NCBI GenBank assembly: GCA_054601695.1
Contig: BAAHQB010000118.1
Coordinates: 496,001 to 560,000, forward strand
Direction of reading: 5' to 3'
Length of the DNA stretch: 64,000 bases
Source: Amorphochlora amoebiformis
Lineage: Eukaryota > Cercozoa > Chlorarachniophyceae
Shown in pieces: positions 57,362 to 64,000 of the stretch. Within the stretch, counting starts at the first letter, position 1, and every line of letters starts with the position of its first letter. Position numbers and translations under genes: made by a program. Under the pieces are notes generated by a model that worked only from the letters and a program-made list of their open reading frames with translations, made no database searches and was not told the origin of the DNA.

Positions 57362-64000
<6,639 letters not shown>

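Overview
This is nuclear DNA of a eukaryote with many introns, probably a protist or alga. I cannot name the species. Three things support this. Protein-coding information lies in short exons of about 16-210 nt with GT-AG (rarely GC-AG) borders that join in phase. The spaces between exons are filled with (TA)n, (CT)n or (GA)n, (CA)n and TTAGGG/CCCTAA telomere-like arrays. The proteins belong to eukaryotic families: casein kinase 1, a SETD/Rubisco-LSMT-type SET methyltransferase, a 2-oxoglutarate/Fe(II) oxygenase and a DUF4460/TCAIM-like J-domain-related protein. Most long open frames in the window are only Tyr-Ile or Ser-Leu translations of microsatellites.

Layout, left to right. Gene A, 2430-8677 (-), DUF4460/TCAIM-like. 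Gene B, 9614-28241 (+), SET-domain lysine methyltransferase; secure from 14805, tentative before. Gene C, 29855-41568 (-), casein kinase 1, complete: 18 exons, 339 aa. Gene D, 41844-42887 (+), coiled-coil protein, complete: 5 exons, 252 aa. Gene E, 44094-45005 (-), unknown helical protein, complete: 3 exons, 268 aa. Gene G, 46270-48253 (-), unknown, partial. Gene H, 49165-57068 (-), 2OG-Fe(II) oxygenase, complete: 11 exons, 303 aa. Gene I, 57362-60573 (+), small membrane protein with an N-terminal signal peptide, complete: 7 exons, 147 aa. Gene J, 61334 to beyond 63483 (+), unknown, partial. Pairs A/B, C/D and H/I are divergent and share short intergenic regions (about 940, 275 and 293 bp).

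The notable biology is the gene architecture. Genes D and E have introns mostly of 52-54 nt and are 73-88% coding. Genes A, B, C, H, I and J have the same small exons, but their introns have swollen to hundreds or thousands of bases of microsatellite and interstitial telomere-like repeat; CK1 is under 9% coding. Three patterns stand out. (1) Telomere-like arrays sit directly against splice sites, giving CTAAC branch-point-like motifs before acceptors and GTTAGG-like donors. (2) About 16 exons have their own 5' or 3' edge, with its splice site, duplicated one to five times in the flanking intron, always on the side of that edge. (3) A non-telomeric box of about 43 bp recurs seven times, inside or beside telomere-like arrays. 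All gene models were built by reading the sequence and by phase consistency; none has transcript support here.
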